From CAYZHM01 sp964478225 (GTDB lineage: Bacteria; Pseudomonadota; Alphaproteobacteria; Micavibrionales; Micavibrionaceae), in assembly GCA_964478225.1 (NCBI GenBank), contig CAYZHM010000002.1:186001-250000 (forward strand): a DNA stretch of 64,000 nucleotides, written 5' to 3'. Made by a program: the position numbers and the translations under genes. Positions 1 through 8,424 of the stretch are shown here, piece by piece. How positions within the stretch are numbered: position 1 is the first letter of the stretch; every line of letters begins with the position of its first letter. The notes beneath the pieces were generated by a model. It had not been told where the DNA came from. It was given only the letters and a program-made list of their open reading frames with translations, and ran no database searches.

Positions 1-1
1 C

Positions 2-127
2 GGTGAAGCACGTAAGGCCATGATCAGCGCTGTGATTGAGGAGATTGTTAATGAGCTGGTTGAGGCCAGCAAGCTTGAAAGAGAAGGCATGAGCGCTCAA
101 CGAGCCAAAATTATGGCGACTATATAA
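2..127 (+). CDS. C-terminal end of an unidentified protein (cut by window edge)
   Basis: An open frame enters from the left edge and stops at TAA 125-127, giving 41 residues, GEARKAMISAVIEEIVNELV and onward, ending in MATI. The tail is mostly amphipathic helix rich in E, A and I. It ends 16 nt before the next plus-strand gene, so the two could be co-transcribed. Too little is present to name a family; the helical tail loosely resembles the C-terminus of creatininase-type amidohydrolases, but that is only an impression. Confidence 0.5.
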   Translation, partial: GEARKAMISAVIEEIVNELVEASKLEREGMSAQRAKIMATI

Positions 128-143
128 CGTTATTTGAGTCACA

Positions 144-812
144 ATGGCAAAAGACAAAACAAGCAAAGCGGATTTTTTTAGGAAGAAGCAGAAAAAGGCT
201 CTGGACAATCTCATCGATCAGTCTGAGTCCTTTTTGGGGAAGCTGAAAGAAAAGAAAACGCCGAAAACGCCTGAAGAAATTGAAGCCTTAAAGCGAAAAA
301 AATCTCAAATCGAAGCCCAGCGCAAACGCAAGCTCACATTCGCTGGGAGCGCGATTGTCGGTCTTGTTCTTATTATAATTTTTGGAGTGCACTGGTTGTT
401 TCAACCAACAAGAGGGACAGTCCGTTACGGCGCTTGCCGTAATTTTCTGGAGCTTTATGTGCAGTATCCTGATTATCTTCGTCTCGCCAGCGCGCGTGAG
501 TTTTTGGAGGGCGATCAGGCCGTTGTGCGCATATGGTATTCGCGGCTAGATGGATTTGGGCAATATAACATGGAACGCATGCAATGTTATTTTAAGATGA
601 CCGAGAAGGGCGCGCTTAATCTTTCTAAAGTGATGATCGACCAGCGTGAGTTGGAGGCCGTGGAAATTGAATCTTTTAATGCCGCGCTTCCGGCTGTGTT
701 GGCGGCTGATACCGATTTATCTTATCCGCTGGATTTTGCCGATAATATCGCAGATTTGAAATTTGAAGTGGATGCTCTACGCAGACCTTTATTTGGCCGC
801 AGCAGACGCTAG
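144..812 (+). CDS. Single-pass membrane protein of unknown function
   Basis: A 222-residue protein with a very basic, lysine-rich, probably coiled-coil N-terminal region (residues 1-105, with repeated KKK and KRK clusters), one clear membrane helix at about 106-127, and a C-terminal domain of about 95 residues with two cysteines (in GACRN and MQCYF). The positive-inside rule places the basic segment in the cytoplasm and the C-terminal domain in the periplasm. I do not recognise the family. Its TAG stop shares the palindrome CTAG with the stop of the convergent next gene. Confidence 0.75.
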   Translation: MAKDKTSKADFFRKKQKKALDNLIDQSESFLGKLKEKKTPKTPEEIEALKRKKSQIEAQRKRKLTFAGSAIVGLVLIIIFGVHWLFQPTRGTVRYGACRNFLELYVQYPDYLRLASAREFLEGDQAVVRIWYSRLDGFGQYNMERMQCYFKMTEKGALNLSKVMIDQRELEAVEIESFNAALPAVLAADTDLSYPLDFADNIADLKFEVDALRRPLFGRSRR

Positions 813-1198
813 CCGTTTGAAGGCGGTGTTGGGCCTTCTGGTGTGTTGTCGTTTTCCATCACTTCCATAAGATCGAGAACAGCAAAAGCAAGCACTGTGG
901 CTTTGTCCTCGGATGTTGGCAAAGCGCTCAGCTTTTTGTTGTAACGATGCGCGCATTCAACAGCAATTTTAACGGAGCTTGTTCCAGTTTGCTTTGATAA
1001 ATAATCCTGAATAGTCAGAGAAAGATCGATAGCGGGTCGGGAGATATTTTGAGGTGTCAGCTCTTTTTCTCTTTGGTAATCAAGCACTGATTCCTGACCG
1101 TCGGCGTGGGCGGTGAGATATTCGCGTGTCAGGTGGTTTGTTTTTTCATCGACATAAAAGGCCGTCAAAATTTGTTTGGTCAGTTTGTTTATACTCAT
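809..1198 (-). CDS. Small conserved-looking hypothetical protein
   Basis: A 129-residue soluble, mostly helical protein without signal peptide or membrane segment. The tail is proline-rich (TPEGPTPPSNG). It lies 13 nt downstream of mltA on the same strand, so it is probably read from the same transcript. It overlaps the 3' end of the opposing gene by four bases. In many alphaproteobacteria the gene beside mltA encodes an Smr protein; this one shows no DLHG motif and is not that, and an Smr gene lies at the other end of the window. Function unknown. Confidence 0.7.
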   Translation of the reverse strand: MSINKLTKQILTAFYVDEKTNHLTREYLTAHADGQESVLDYQREKELTPQNISRPAIDLSLTIQDYLSKQTGTSSVKIAVECAHRYNKKLSALPTSEDKATVLAFAVLDLMEVMENDNTPEGPTPPSNG

Positions 1199-1211
1199 CG
1201 GCTTGACCTTT

Positions 1212-2348
1212 TTATTTCGGCAGCAAAATCCAGTATTGGCCGGGGGATTTCATAGAGCCTGCAAGCTGCTCGGCGCGTTCGCCATAACCCCAGAAGACAT
1301 CGCCCCGTACAGGGCCACGAATGGCGCCGCCTGTGTCCTGCGCAATCATTAATCGTTGAAGCGCCGGTTCTTTTATATCAAGCCACAGAGGCGCTCCATA
1401 GGGCAGGAGTGAATAATCTATGGCCAATGAACGACCTGCGGTTAAAGGTACGCCCTCTCCGCCGACGGGGCCTTCGCCCTTGGTTTCCTCAAAAAAGACG
1501 TAGGATTTGTTGGTGTTCATGATTTCATCGGCCTGATCCGGGTGCTGCGCCAGCCATTGCCGAATGGATTGCATGGACACGTTTTCTTTTGTGAGTTCAC
1601 CGCGCGAGACCAATTCTCGGCCGATTGCGTAATAGATATGGCCGTTTTGACCGGCGTAACCGATGCGCATGGTGCTGCCATCTTCAAATTGCACAAGGCC
1701 AGAGCCCTGGATCTGGACAAAAAAGGCATCGACGGCATCATCAACCCAAACCAGAACCTTGTCGCCATGCGGCCAGCGGCCAGCGACAATTTGCTCGCGG
1801 GTTTCATAGGGCTTCAGGTTGCCGTCTACCACGCGGCCGGCAATGCGCTGCCCTTTGAGCTCTTCGCGAAATTCACCAAGCTGGACCATAACCAGGTCAT
1901 CGGGGCGTGTATGCAGGGGTATATTATACCGGGCGGTCTGTATTTTTGAGCCCTTTAGAGCTGCCTCGTAATAGCCGGTGAACAAGCCTTCCGGGTTGTT
2001 TCCTGCTAAGACTTGATGGGGTGTGAAATGGCGTTCGATGAAAAGCTGAACAGCGCCTTGGTTGTCCTTGCTCAAGGCTTTGAGATCGAGGCACACGCCT
2101 TGCCAAGCGATGTTTGTCCCGGCGCCGGGAAGGGTACTAAAGCTTGAATCCGGATTGCGTTTGAGGATATTTGTACAAGAACGCTCAAGAGCAACCATTG
2201 CGGTTTGCATGTCGTCCTTGCCCCAACCCGGTAAATCTTTAAAGGAAGCGGCTTCCAGGCGCAGATCTGGTTTAGTCTCGGGTTCAGGTTCAACCCCTGC
2301 ACAAGATGCCAGCACAAAGACAAAAAGCCATGAAAGTACAACACGCAT
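1212..2348 (-). CDS. mltA: Membrane-bound lytic murein transglycosylase A (lipoprotein)
   Basis: MltA cleaves the MurNAc-GlcNAc bond of peptidoglycan, forming 1,6-anhydro-muropeptides at the inner face of the outer membrane. The 378-residue product begins with a lipoprotein signal (MRVVLSWLFVFVLASC) whose lipobox LASC puts the lipidated Cys at 16. The C-terminal 3D domain carries QDTGGAIRGPVRGDVFWGYG, with the catalytic aspartate of the family in QDTGG. The start at 2348 is preferred over an ATG five codons upstream because it gives a compact signal peptide. It follows the Tim44-domain gene by 44 nt, a pairing typical of alphaproteobacteria. Confidence 0.93.
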   Translation of the reverse strand: MRVVLSWLFVFVLASCAGVEPEPETKPDLRLEAASFKDLPGWGKDDMQTAMVALERSCTNILKRNPDSSFSTLPGAGTNIAWQGVCLDLKALSKDNQGAVQLFIERHFTPHQVLAGNNPEGLFTGYYEAALKGSKIQTARYNIPLHTRPDDLVMVQLGEFREELKGQRIAGRVVDGNLKPYETREQIVAGRWPHGDKVLVWVDDAVDAFFVQIQGSGLVQFEDGSTMRIGYAGQNGHIYYAIGRELVSRGELTKENVSMQSIRQWLAQHPDQADEIMNTNKSYVFFEETKGEGPVGGEGVPLTAGRSLAIDYSLLPYGAPLWLDIKEPALQRLMIAQDTGGAIRGPVRGDVFWGYGERAEQLAGSMKSPGQYWILLPK

Positions 2349-2392
2349 AAGGGAAACTACCATGGGCGCAGATTTACCGAAAGAAGAAAGTC

Positions 2393-3118
2393 TTAAACGC
2401 TATCAGGGATCAGATTGTTGTCGTCTTCAAAATCACCACGTGTCTCAGAAACCAGCCAGCGCGGGTCTTTGGATTTTACATCGCGTGAGAAGCTCCAGAT
2501 ATCGACCATTCTGGTAATTTTTTCCGGATGGCCTTCGATAATATCGCCGTTTTTATTGGTGGTTACCGAAGTTTCCTCGGCCTTAAACCGGACGGTTATT
2601 TTCGCAATTCGGCCGTTTAATGCCGCCTCGATAACTCGGGCCTGTTGCACAGAATGGATTTCTGTCCTCTGGGTTTCGCCTTTGTTTTCGCGAACAACGA
2701 TTGCGGCTTCGAAAGGTTCGTAAACCGAAGGCTCAAGAAGATCTTTCAATGCTTCACGGTCGCCTTCGGCAAAGGCCTCGACCACCATGGCAAATGCATC
2801 TTGGGCTGCTTCGAGGAAGAATTTAATGTCAAAACTCTTATCGGCAGCAGCAATATCAAGCAGACCATTTTCGGCGGATTTGTTGTCGATCGACATGACG
2901 GGGCCGGGATGGAGCGCAAGGTTGCTGATTTTTTCCTGTGCGGTCACCTGTTTCACCTCGGAAAGTATTTCACCTTCCAGCGCTGCAGGCAGTTTTTCAG
3001 GTGCCATGAGTGGATTAGGGCGCTGGCGCTCTTCACCATGACGCGTTCCTAAAATACTGCGTAGCCAGAACACTAACCCTGCCGCGATTAAGGCGTATAC
3101 TATCAATTCGGCCGTCAA
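2393..3118 (-). CDS. Tim44-domain inner-membrane protein
   Basis: A 241-residue protein with one N-terminal membrane helix (LIVYALIAAGLVFWL) followed by a short charged linker and a C-terminal Tim44-like domain from about residue 95 to 235, the fold shared with mitochondrial Tim44 and related to NTF2. Bacterial members are inner-membrane proteins with a cytoplasmic domain of uncertain role, proposed to act in protein translocation or envelope biogenesis. It precedes mltA on the same strand and is divergent from fxsA; the 78-bp spacer to the fxsA start must hold both promoters. Confidence 0.88.
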   Translation of the reverse strand: MTAELIVYALIAAGLVFWLRSILGTRHGEERQRPNPLMAPEKLPAALEGEILSEVKQVTAQEKISNLALHPGPVMSIDNKSAENGLLDIAAADKSFDIKFFLEAAQDAFAMVVEAFAEGDREALKDLLEPSVYEPFEAAIVVRENKGETQRTEIHSVQQARVIEAALNGRIAKITVRFKAEETSVTTNKNGDIIEGHPEKITRMVDIWSFSRDVKSKDPRWLVSETRGDFEDDNNLIPDSV

Positions 3119-3196
3119 ATCAGCTAATCCTTTGTTTTGCTTTCATTGTCGATTATATCATATAGAATATTAACGAGGACATACAACAGCCAATCC

Positions 3197-3628
3197 ATGC
3201 CGTTTTTTATTATTTTTATCATTATCCCTTTTGCAGAGATTCTGGTCTTTATGCTCGTGGGGGAGCGCATTGGCTTTTTTACAACACTCTTTTTGGCGTT
3301 TATGACCGCGATTGTTGGCGGAATTATTGTGAAACATCAGGGGCTTCAGACAATTTTGTCGATCCGCGAGAGCCTTAATCAGGGGAAATTACCAGCGGGC
3401 ACATTTTTTGATGGGCTTTGCCTGGTTGCTGCGGGCGCCCTTTTGATTACGCCGGGATTTATTACGGATACGGCTGGGTTTTTGTTATTAATGCCCCCTT
3501 TCCGTGCTTATTTGCGCAAGATTATTAAAGCCCGTACCAATTGGTTTGTGGTTAGCACAGAAGAGGGCGGGGAACATATTCTGGAAGGCGATTACGAAAC
3601 CATTGATCGCGACGATAAGCGCCTGTAA
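3197..3628 (+). CDS. fxsA: FxsA-family membrane protein
   Basis: A 143-residue integral membrane protein starting MPFFIIFIIIPFAEILVF, with the typical FxsA pattern of three to four hydrophobic segments: PFAEI in the first helix, then a GGIIVKHQG turn and a GALLITPGFITDTAGFLLL segment. FxsA was named for suppression of phage-T7 F exclusion in E. coli; its cellular role is not settled. I chose the ATG at 3197 rather than upstream starts because family members begin directly with the first membrane helix. It lies 39 nt upstream of secB, a common alphaproteobacterial pair. Confidence 0.88.
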   Translation: MPFFIIFIIIPFAEILVFMLVGERIGFFTTLFLAFMTAIVGGIIVKHQGLQTILSIRESLNQGKLPAGTFFDGLCLVAAGALLITPGFITDTAGFLLLMPPFRAYLRKIIKARTNWFVVSTEEGGEHILEGDYETIDRDDKRL

Positions 3629-3667
3629 GCTTTAAAAAATTATTCTAAAGGAAAGATGTAACTTATT

Positions 3668-4183
3668 ATGGCTGACCAAACTGAAACCCCTACTCCTGAC
3701 GATACTGATATCGAGGCCGCACAAGGCCTGCCGATTACTGTTCATGCGCAATATGTGCGCGATCTGTCGTTTGAGAACCCTGATGCACCCCACAGTATGC
3801 GCGCTGGTTTGGCCGCGCCGCATATGGATGTGAATATCGGAATGGATGCGCGCAAGCTTGAAGACAAAGATGTTGCCAATCTTTTTGAGGTTGGTTTGAG
3901 TGTGCGGGCCGAAGCCAAGCGGGATGACGAGGTGGTTTTCATTGCCGAGATTTTATACGGTGTTACCGTTTCGATCAGCGATGAGGTTCCCGAGGAAAAT
4001 CATCATCCGCTGTTGTTGATCGAAATACCAAAGCTAGCATTTCCCTACGTTCGCAAATTGCTGAGCGATATGACTGTCGATGGCGGATATCCGCCGTTGT
4101 TGTTGTCGCCGGTTGATTTCCAGGCACTCTATATCCAACGTTTCAGCGAGATGCAGGAACAAGAAGGACAGAAAGACGCCTAA
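3668..4183 (+). CDS. secB: Protein-export chaperone SecB
   Basis: SecB is a cytoplasmic tetrameric chaperone that keeps preproteins unfolded and hands them to SecA. The 171-residue protein has an acidic N-terminal tail typical of alphaproteobacterial SecB, the motif QYVRDLSFENPDAP, the central RAEAKRDDEVVFIAEILYG strand region and the C-terminal PPLLLSPVDFQALY helix. An AAAGGAAAG stretch precedes the start. It is convergent with dnaQ, whose stop lies 2 nt beyond the secB stop. Confidence 0.96.
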   Translation: MADQTETPTPDDTDIEAAQGLPITVHAQYVRDLSFENPDAPHSMRAGLAAPHMDVNIGMDARKLEDKDVANLFEVGLSVRAEAKRDDEVVFIAEILYGVTVSISDEVPEENHHPLLLIEIPKLAFPYVRKLLSDMTVDGGYPPLLLSPVDFQALYIQRFSEMQEQEGQKDA

Positions 4184-4184
4184 A

Positions 4185-4868
4185 TCAGGCTGAATTTTTC
4201 CAAAGCGGGTTTTCGAGTTTTTCGAGCAATTTGTCGTGCGCCGCGAGCTCTTCGGCGCTGGCTGCGAATTGCCGCGGCTCGCGGAAAACGCGCTCCCTTT
4301 TGATGATTTCGGTTTTTTCCGAGGATTTTTTCTCACCGCCAAGACCGAGGCCATGCTGACGGCCGCCCAAGAGCTCCAAATAGACTTCGGCCAATAATTC
4401 AGAGTCGAGCAAAGCGCCATGGAATGTTCGCTGGCTGGTGTCGATTTCGAAGCGGCGGCATAGGGCATCAAGCGAGGCCGGAGAGCCGGGGAATTTTTTG
4501 CGCGCCATGGCCAGCGTATCGACCACCAAATTCCAGCCTATGGCCGCGTGGCCAACCTCAAGCAGGTGATGGTTGATGAATTTCATGTCGAATTCGGCGT
4601 TGTGAATGACAAGGCGAGCGCCCGCAACAAAGTCTATGAAATCGCTATACACTTCAAGAAAGGTTGGCTTGTCTTTGACGAATTCATTGGTGATGCCGTG
4701 GACGGCTATCGCTTCTGCTGGAATTTCACGTTCAGGATTGATGTAGATTTGCAGTGTTTTGCCGGTGGGGACGTGGTTTTCGAGCTCAACACAGCCAATT
4801 TCGACAATACGATGACCATCGTTAGGGTCTATGCCCGTGGTTTCGGTGTCGAGGACAATTTCACGCAT
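4185..4868 (-). CDS. dnaQ: DNA polymerase III epsilon subunit (3'-5' proofreading exonuclease)
   Basis: A 227-residue DEDDh exonuclease that proofreads for the replicative polymerase. The Exo I motif is DTETTG (D7, E9), Exo II is HNAEFDMKF (D94), and Exo III is FHGALLDSELLAEVY (H150, D155), so all four metal ligands and the general base are present. A short QHGLGL segment near 171 occupies the place of the beta-clamp binding motif. The C-terminal charged tail would contact the alpha subunit. It is read away from coaE and convergent with secB. Confidence 0.95.
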   Translation of the reverse strand: MREIVLDTETTGIDPNDGHRIVEIGCVELENHVPTGKTLQIYINPEREIPAEAIAVHGITNEFVKDKPTFLEVYSDFIDFVAGARLVIHNAEFDMKFINHHLLEVGHAAIGWNLVVDTLAMARKKFPGSPASLDALCRRFEIDTSQRTFHGALLDSELLAEVYLELLGGRQHGLGLGGEKKSSEKTEIIKRERVFREPRQFAASAEELAAHDKLLEKLENPLWKNSA

Positions 4869-5055
4869 GGTTTAAGACTATGGAATTTGAGAGGGAAAAT
4901 AAAGCTGTTTTGACGCCAATTTCTTTCTCTTTTTATTACAAAGGCTTAGGCACTTTCACTTGTTTTCCAAGGCGTTTTGCCTGGTAGAAACAAGGGTATA
5001 TTAACCTTTATGCGACACAATAAAATATACGCCTAATTGGGAAAAGGGACATATT

Positions 5056-5325
5056 ATGGCCTCTATCAATGATGAATTTGTCACTGTGGTCGATGCCACT
5101 GCGCTGGAGCAGTGGGCTATTGAAAGAGATCTACGGCACGCGGAGCTTATGGCTGTGCGCGTGGGGGCTGGCCATAACGCCATTGGCGGGATGCTGGAAA
5201 ATACCGATCCTCTTGATCTGACGGAATATCATCTCAGCGAGCTTGAGAGGCTTGGCGATGCGATGCAAAAGGCGATTTTGAGGGCGCCCCAAGCCCCTCA
5301 GGCGGCGCCTGATTTGTCCCTTTAA
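5056..5325 (+). CDS. Small hypothetical protein
   Basis: An 89-residue soluble protein (MASINDEFVTVVDATALEQW) predicted to be largely helical, with a Pro/Ala-rich C-terminal tail (RAPQAPQAAPDLSL). No recognisable motif, signal or membrane segment. A GGGAAAAGGGA stretch lies upstream of the ATG. It occupies the gap between dnaQ and coaE and is convergent with coaE, whose stop lies 3 nt past its own. Function unknown; the clean frame and ribosome-binding-like sequence make it a credible gene. Confidence 0.6.
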   Translation: MASINDEFVTVVDATALEQWAIERDLRHAELMAVRVGAGHNAIGGMLENTDPLDLTEYHLSELERLGDAMQKAILRAPQAPQAAPDLSL

Positions 5326-5328
5326 TCT

Positions 5329-5934
5329 TTATCTATGTTGCAGTTTTTGTAGAACAGCCACAACTTGGGCCTGCGTTTCTTCTAGGCTCAGCCCTGTATC
5401 GATCACATAATCGGCCTTGCTGCGCTTTTCAGCGTCTGGCATTTGGCGGGCAAGGATGGCTCTAAACTTTTCTTCGGTCATACTAGGGCGCGCCAAAACC
5501 CGCTCTCGCTGGATGTTTTCGGGGGCGCTTACGACAATTGTGATGTCGCATTCTTCTTCTGCACCAGTTTCAAACAACAGGGGAATATCAAAGACCACAA
5601 TTTTGCTGCGGCGGTTTTTGTTGCGTTCTAAAAACTCTTTGCGCTCTTCGCGGACCAAGGGATGGAGGGCATTTTCAAGATTTTCCCGCAAAATCTCATC
5701 AGCAAAGACCAGCGCGCCGAGAGCCGTGCGGTTGATATGGCCCTCTTCGTAAATTTGCGGGAAATCCTCTGGGGGAAATAGCTTTTCAACGGCCTTTGCG
5801 CCCTCGCCGCCTTTTTGTAGCAAACGACGCACCTCATCATCTGCGCCATGAACAATTGCACCAAGATCAGCAAACATCGCGGCCACCGCAGTTTTGCCCA
5901 TGCCGATGGAGCCTGTAAGACCAATGATAATCAT
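5329..5934 (-). CDS. coaE: Dephospho-CoA kinase
   Basis: CoaE phosphorylates the 3'-hydroxyl of dephospho-CoA, the last step of CoA synthesis. The 201-residue protein starts MIIIGLTGSIGMGKTAVAAM, a P-loop (GSIGMGKT, residues 8-15) close to the N-terminus as usual. The CoA-domain sequence HPLVREER and the lid region RERVLARPSMTEEKF are visible. Its start overlaps the end of aroE by 4 nt, so the two are translationally coupled in a minus-strand operon PDRP-maf-aroE-coaE. Confidence 0.95.
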   Translation of the reverse strand: MIIIGLTGSIGMGKTAVAAMFADLGAIVHGADDEVRRLLQKGGEGAKAVEKLFPPEDFPQIYEEGHINRTALGALVFADEILRENLENALHPLVREERKEFLERNKNRRSKIVVFDIPLLFETGAEEECDITIVVSAPENIQRERVLARPSMTEEKFRAILARQMPDAEKRSKADYVIDTGLSLEETQAQVVAVLQKLQHR

Positions 5935-6752
5935 GGCATAACCTGCTTTAGAAGCTCGTCATCGACCTCAGGCATAACACCATACCAGGCCTCGAAGGCC
6001 GGGCGTGCCTGGTGTAAAAGCATGCCTATTCCCGTTACGATGGGGTTTCCGCGCGCTTTTGCTGCGCTTAGGAGCGGGGTTATCAGCGGATTATAGACAA
6101 TGTCGCAAACAACCGCGTTTTGCGGGAGATCTAAGAGGTCGATTTCTAAGGAAGGTTGACCCTGCATCCCCAGCGATGTGGTATTCACGAGCAAATTTGA
6201 CTCATATAGCGACTTTATTTTGCTGCACCATGGAGTGAGCTCGAGATTCGTAAAATGCTGCAGCAATTTTTCTGCTTTTTGCGGCGTGCGGTTGCATAAA
6301 TATATCTTGGAGACCCCCTGCCCCAACAGCCCGTAAATGACAGCACGCGCGGCTCCGCCAGCACCCAGGACGGTAACCGTTTTACCTTTGAAATCAAAAT
6401 TTGCTGCGTTTTGCTTGATGTTTTCTATGAAACCAAAAGCATCCGTGTTACGGCCTTCAAGCTTGCCGTCTTTAATGGTCACTGTGTTCACGGCACCGAT
6501 TTTTGCTGCAGTGTCGTCAATCGTATCGCAAAGCTCAAGGATGCTCTCTTTATGCGGGACGGTGACGTTAAAACCACGATACGATTCGTTTATCAATTGC
6601 TGCACGCGTGATTTTAAATCCTCGCAAGGAATATCGATGGCCACGTATTGCCCTTCAATGCCATATTTCTTGAGCCAATAATTATGGATTATGGGGGATT
6701 TTGAGTGGCTGATCGGGTGACCAATGACTCCCGTATTTGCTTTGTCGCTCAT
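5931..6752 (-). CDS. aroE: Shikimate dehydrogenase
   Basis: AroE reduces 3-dehydroshikimate to shikimate with NADPH. The 273-residue protein has the shikimate-binding GHPISHSKSP near the N-terminus, the catalytic lysine in NVTVPHKES (K68), the Rossmann glycine loop LGAGGAARAVIYGL around 128, the NADPH-phosphate contact NRT and a C-terminal GIGMLLHQARPAFEAWYG. It overlaps both neighbours by 4 nt (maf upstream, coaE downstream), a coupled operon. Confidence 0.95.
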   Translation of the reverse strand: MSDKANTGVIGHPISHSKSPIIHNYWLKKYGIEGQYVAIDIPCEDLKSRVQQLINESYRGFNVTVPHKESILELCDTIDDTAAKIGAVNTVTIKDGKLEGRNTDAFGFIENIKQNAANFDFKGKTVTVLGAGGAARAVIYGLLGQGVSKIYLCNRTPQKAEKLLQHFTNLELTPWCSKIKSLYESNLLVNTTSLGMQGQPSLEIDLLDLPQNAVVCDIVYNPLITPLLSAAKARGNPIVTGIGMLLHQARPAFEAWYGVMPEVDDELLKQVMP

Positions 6753-7360
6753 GGCAGCAATCCGTGTTCTTCGCGTAAATATGTGAGGAGCGGCAAAAGC
6801 GGCATGCCGAGGATTGTAAAGTAATCGCCACGCACCTTATCAAACAACCAGGATCCGCAGCCTTCTAGTGCGTAAGCTCCAACACAATTTGTGAGAGTAT
6901 CGCCTGCCCGCTCGCAATAACGTTCCAGAAACTCTTCATCAAAGTCGTTCATATGCATAACGGCTTCGTCCAAAAACGCCCATTTCACTTGGCCGCCAAC
7001 AACAATGCACACGGCCGAATTTAGGCTGTGGCTTTTGCCTTTGAGCTCTCTTAGCTTTTCTTTGGCTTCGGCGCGATCTTTGGCTTTGGAGTAAATTTTG
7101 CCTTCGCATTCTAAAACCTGATCCGCGCCGATGACGATGGCTTGGGGGTGATGTATCGAGACATGCGATGCCTTTTCTCCTGCCAAGGCTTCTGCGATGC
7201 GCTGAGGGCCAAAATCCTTTTGCAGCATGCTGGTTATTAATTTTTCTTCGTTAAGATCGGCGGGAATTGCCTCAAAAACAAGGCCTGCATTTTGCAGCAT
7301 AGAGATACGCGCTGCGCTTTTTGAGGCCAGAATGATTTTCCTAGAGGATTTCATTATCAC
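6749..7360 (-). CDS. maf: Maf-like nucleotide pyrophosphatase
   Basis: Maf proteins hydrolyse non-canonical or house-cleaning nucleoside triphosphates (dTTP/UTP or m7GTP). The 203-residue product shows the family N-terminal signature KIILASKSAARISMLQNAGL, the central VIGADQVLECEGKIYSKAKD with the catalytic Asp, and a late YALEGCG in place of the usual YxxxG. The start overlaps the end of the PDRP gene by 20 nt; two ATGs two codons apart are possible. Subfamily (YhdE or YceF) is not decided. Confidence 0.93.
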   Translation of the reverse strand: MIMKSSRKIILASKSAARISMLQNAGLVFEAIPADLNEEKLITSMLQKDFGPQRIAEALAGEKASHVSIHHPQAIVIGADQVLECEGKIYSKAKDRAEAKEKLRELKGKSHSLNSAVCIVVGGQVKWAFLDEAVMHMNDFDEEFLERYCERAGDTLTNCVGAYALEGCGSWLFDKVRGDYFTILGMPLLPLLTYLREEHGLLP

Positions 7361-8201
7361 CTTTGAAATCTTGCAAAAGCGCCATAATTTCTGCGGCGGT
7401 TTCCTCGATTGAGCGCTTGGTTACATCTATTACCGGCCAGCCATGTTTGGCGAATAGTTTACGAGCTGTGCGCACTTCTTCCTCAATTTTTTCGACGTCC
7501 AGATACTCATTCTCCGGAAAAGCATTCTTATCCTCCGGATTGGCCTTTAAACGCGTACGCCGGAGATGCATTAAACGTTCCGGGGTTGTGGTCAGCCCAA
7601 CGTAAAGAGGCTTTTCCAGTGTCAGCTTGTCTTCGGCGACGGGCACACCGGGTACCAAAGGAATGTTGGCGGCCTTGATACCACGCCGCGCAAGAAAGAC
7701 GGATGTTGGTGTTTTGGAGGTTCGTGAAACCCCGACCAGGATCACATCAGCTTCTTTCAGGCCTTCTTGATGCTTGCCATCGTCATAGCGCATTGCGAAA
7801 TCGATGGCTGAAACCCGCTGGAAATAGGCATCATCCAGAGCATGCTGAAGGCCGGGAATACGGGCCGCGGACACGCCAAGATACGAGGAAAGCGAGCGAA
7901 TCATGGGGTCCAGGATAGGGACGCAGGGCACATGAAGCTCCTCGCAGACTTCCTGCAGGCGTTTGCGCATCTTCTTGTCGACCATCGTGAATACAACGGG
8001 ACCAGGGTTTTTCTGGATTTCGGCCACTATACGCTCAAGCTGGATGGTGGTGCGGACAAGCGGCCAGAATTTCTGAATAGGCTCAATGCCTTCGAACTGA
8101 GCCAACACGGCCCTAGCGAGCCCCAGAAGCGTGGTTCCCGTCGCATCCGAGACCAAGTGCAGGTAAAATTTATGAATTTCGTCTTTTTTGCCTTTTCCCA
8201 T
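7341..8201 (-). CDS. Pyruvate,phosphate dikinase / PEP synthase regulatory protein (PDRP, DUF299)
   Basis: A 286-residue bifunctional kinase/pyrophosphorylase that switches pyruvate,phosphate dikinase or PEP synthase on and off by phosphorylating a threonine near the catalytic histidine. The P-loop GVSRTSKT lies at residues 157-164, and the N-terminal HLVSDATGTT and DPMIRSLSSYLG blocks are typical. This is the first gene of the minus-strand operon. In Rickettsia and Caulobacter a homologue (RP001 type) borders the replication origin opposite hemE, which makes this gene a positional marker. Confidence 0.93.
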   Translation of the reverse strand: MGKGKKDEIHKFYLHLVSDATGTTLLGLARAVLAQFEGIEPIQKFWPLVRTTIQLERIVAEIQKNPGPVVFTMVDKKMRKRLQEVCEELHVPCVPILDPMIRSLSSYLGVSAARIPGLQHALDDAYFQRVSAIDFAMRYDDGKHQEGLKEADVILVGVSRTSKTPTSVFLARRGIKAANIPLVPGVPVAEDKLTLEKPLYVGLTTTPERLMHLRRTRLKANPEDKNAFPENEYLDVEKIEEEVRTARKLFAKHGWPVIDVTKRSIEETAAEIMALLQDFKGDNEIL

Positions 8202-8424
8202 AGGTAATTTCTACACTATCACAAAGGTTTGCGAAACCGTGGGGAGTAAAATTTCCCGGATGCCAAAAAAAATATTGTAAAATCTGGAAAAATGATACAA
8301 TTGTCTTAATTCATGTATTTCTTGATTGTCTAGATTGAAGGGACGTTTTTGGATGATCAATTGTGGCTACTGCCCCTCAAAAGGCGTTTATTGTATGTCT
8401 TGGCTGTGTAGAGGGCGCTGAACA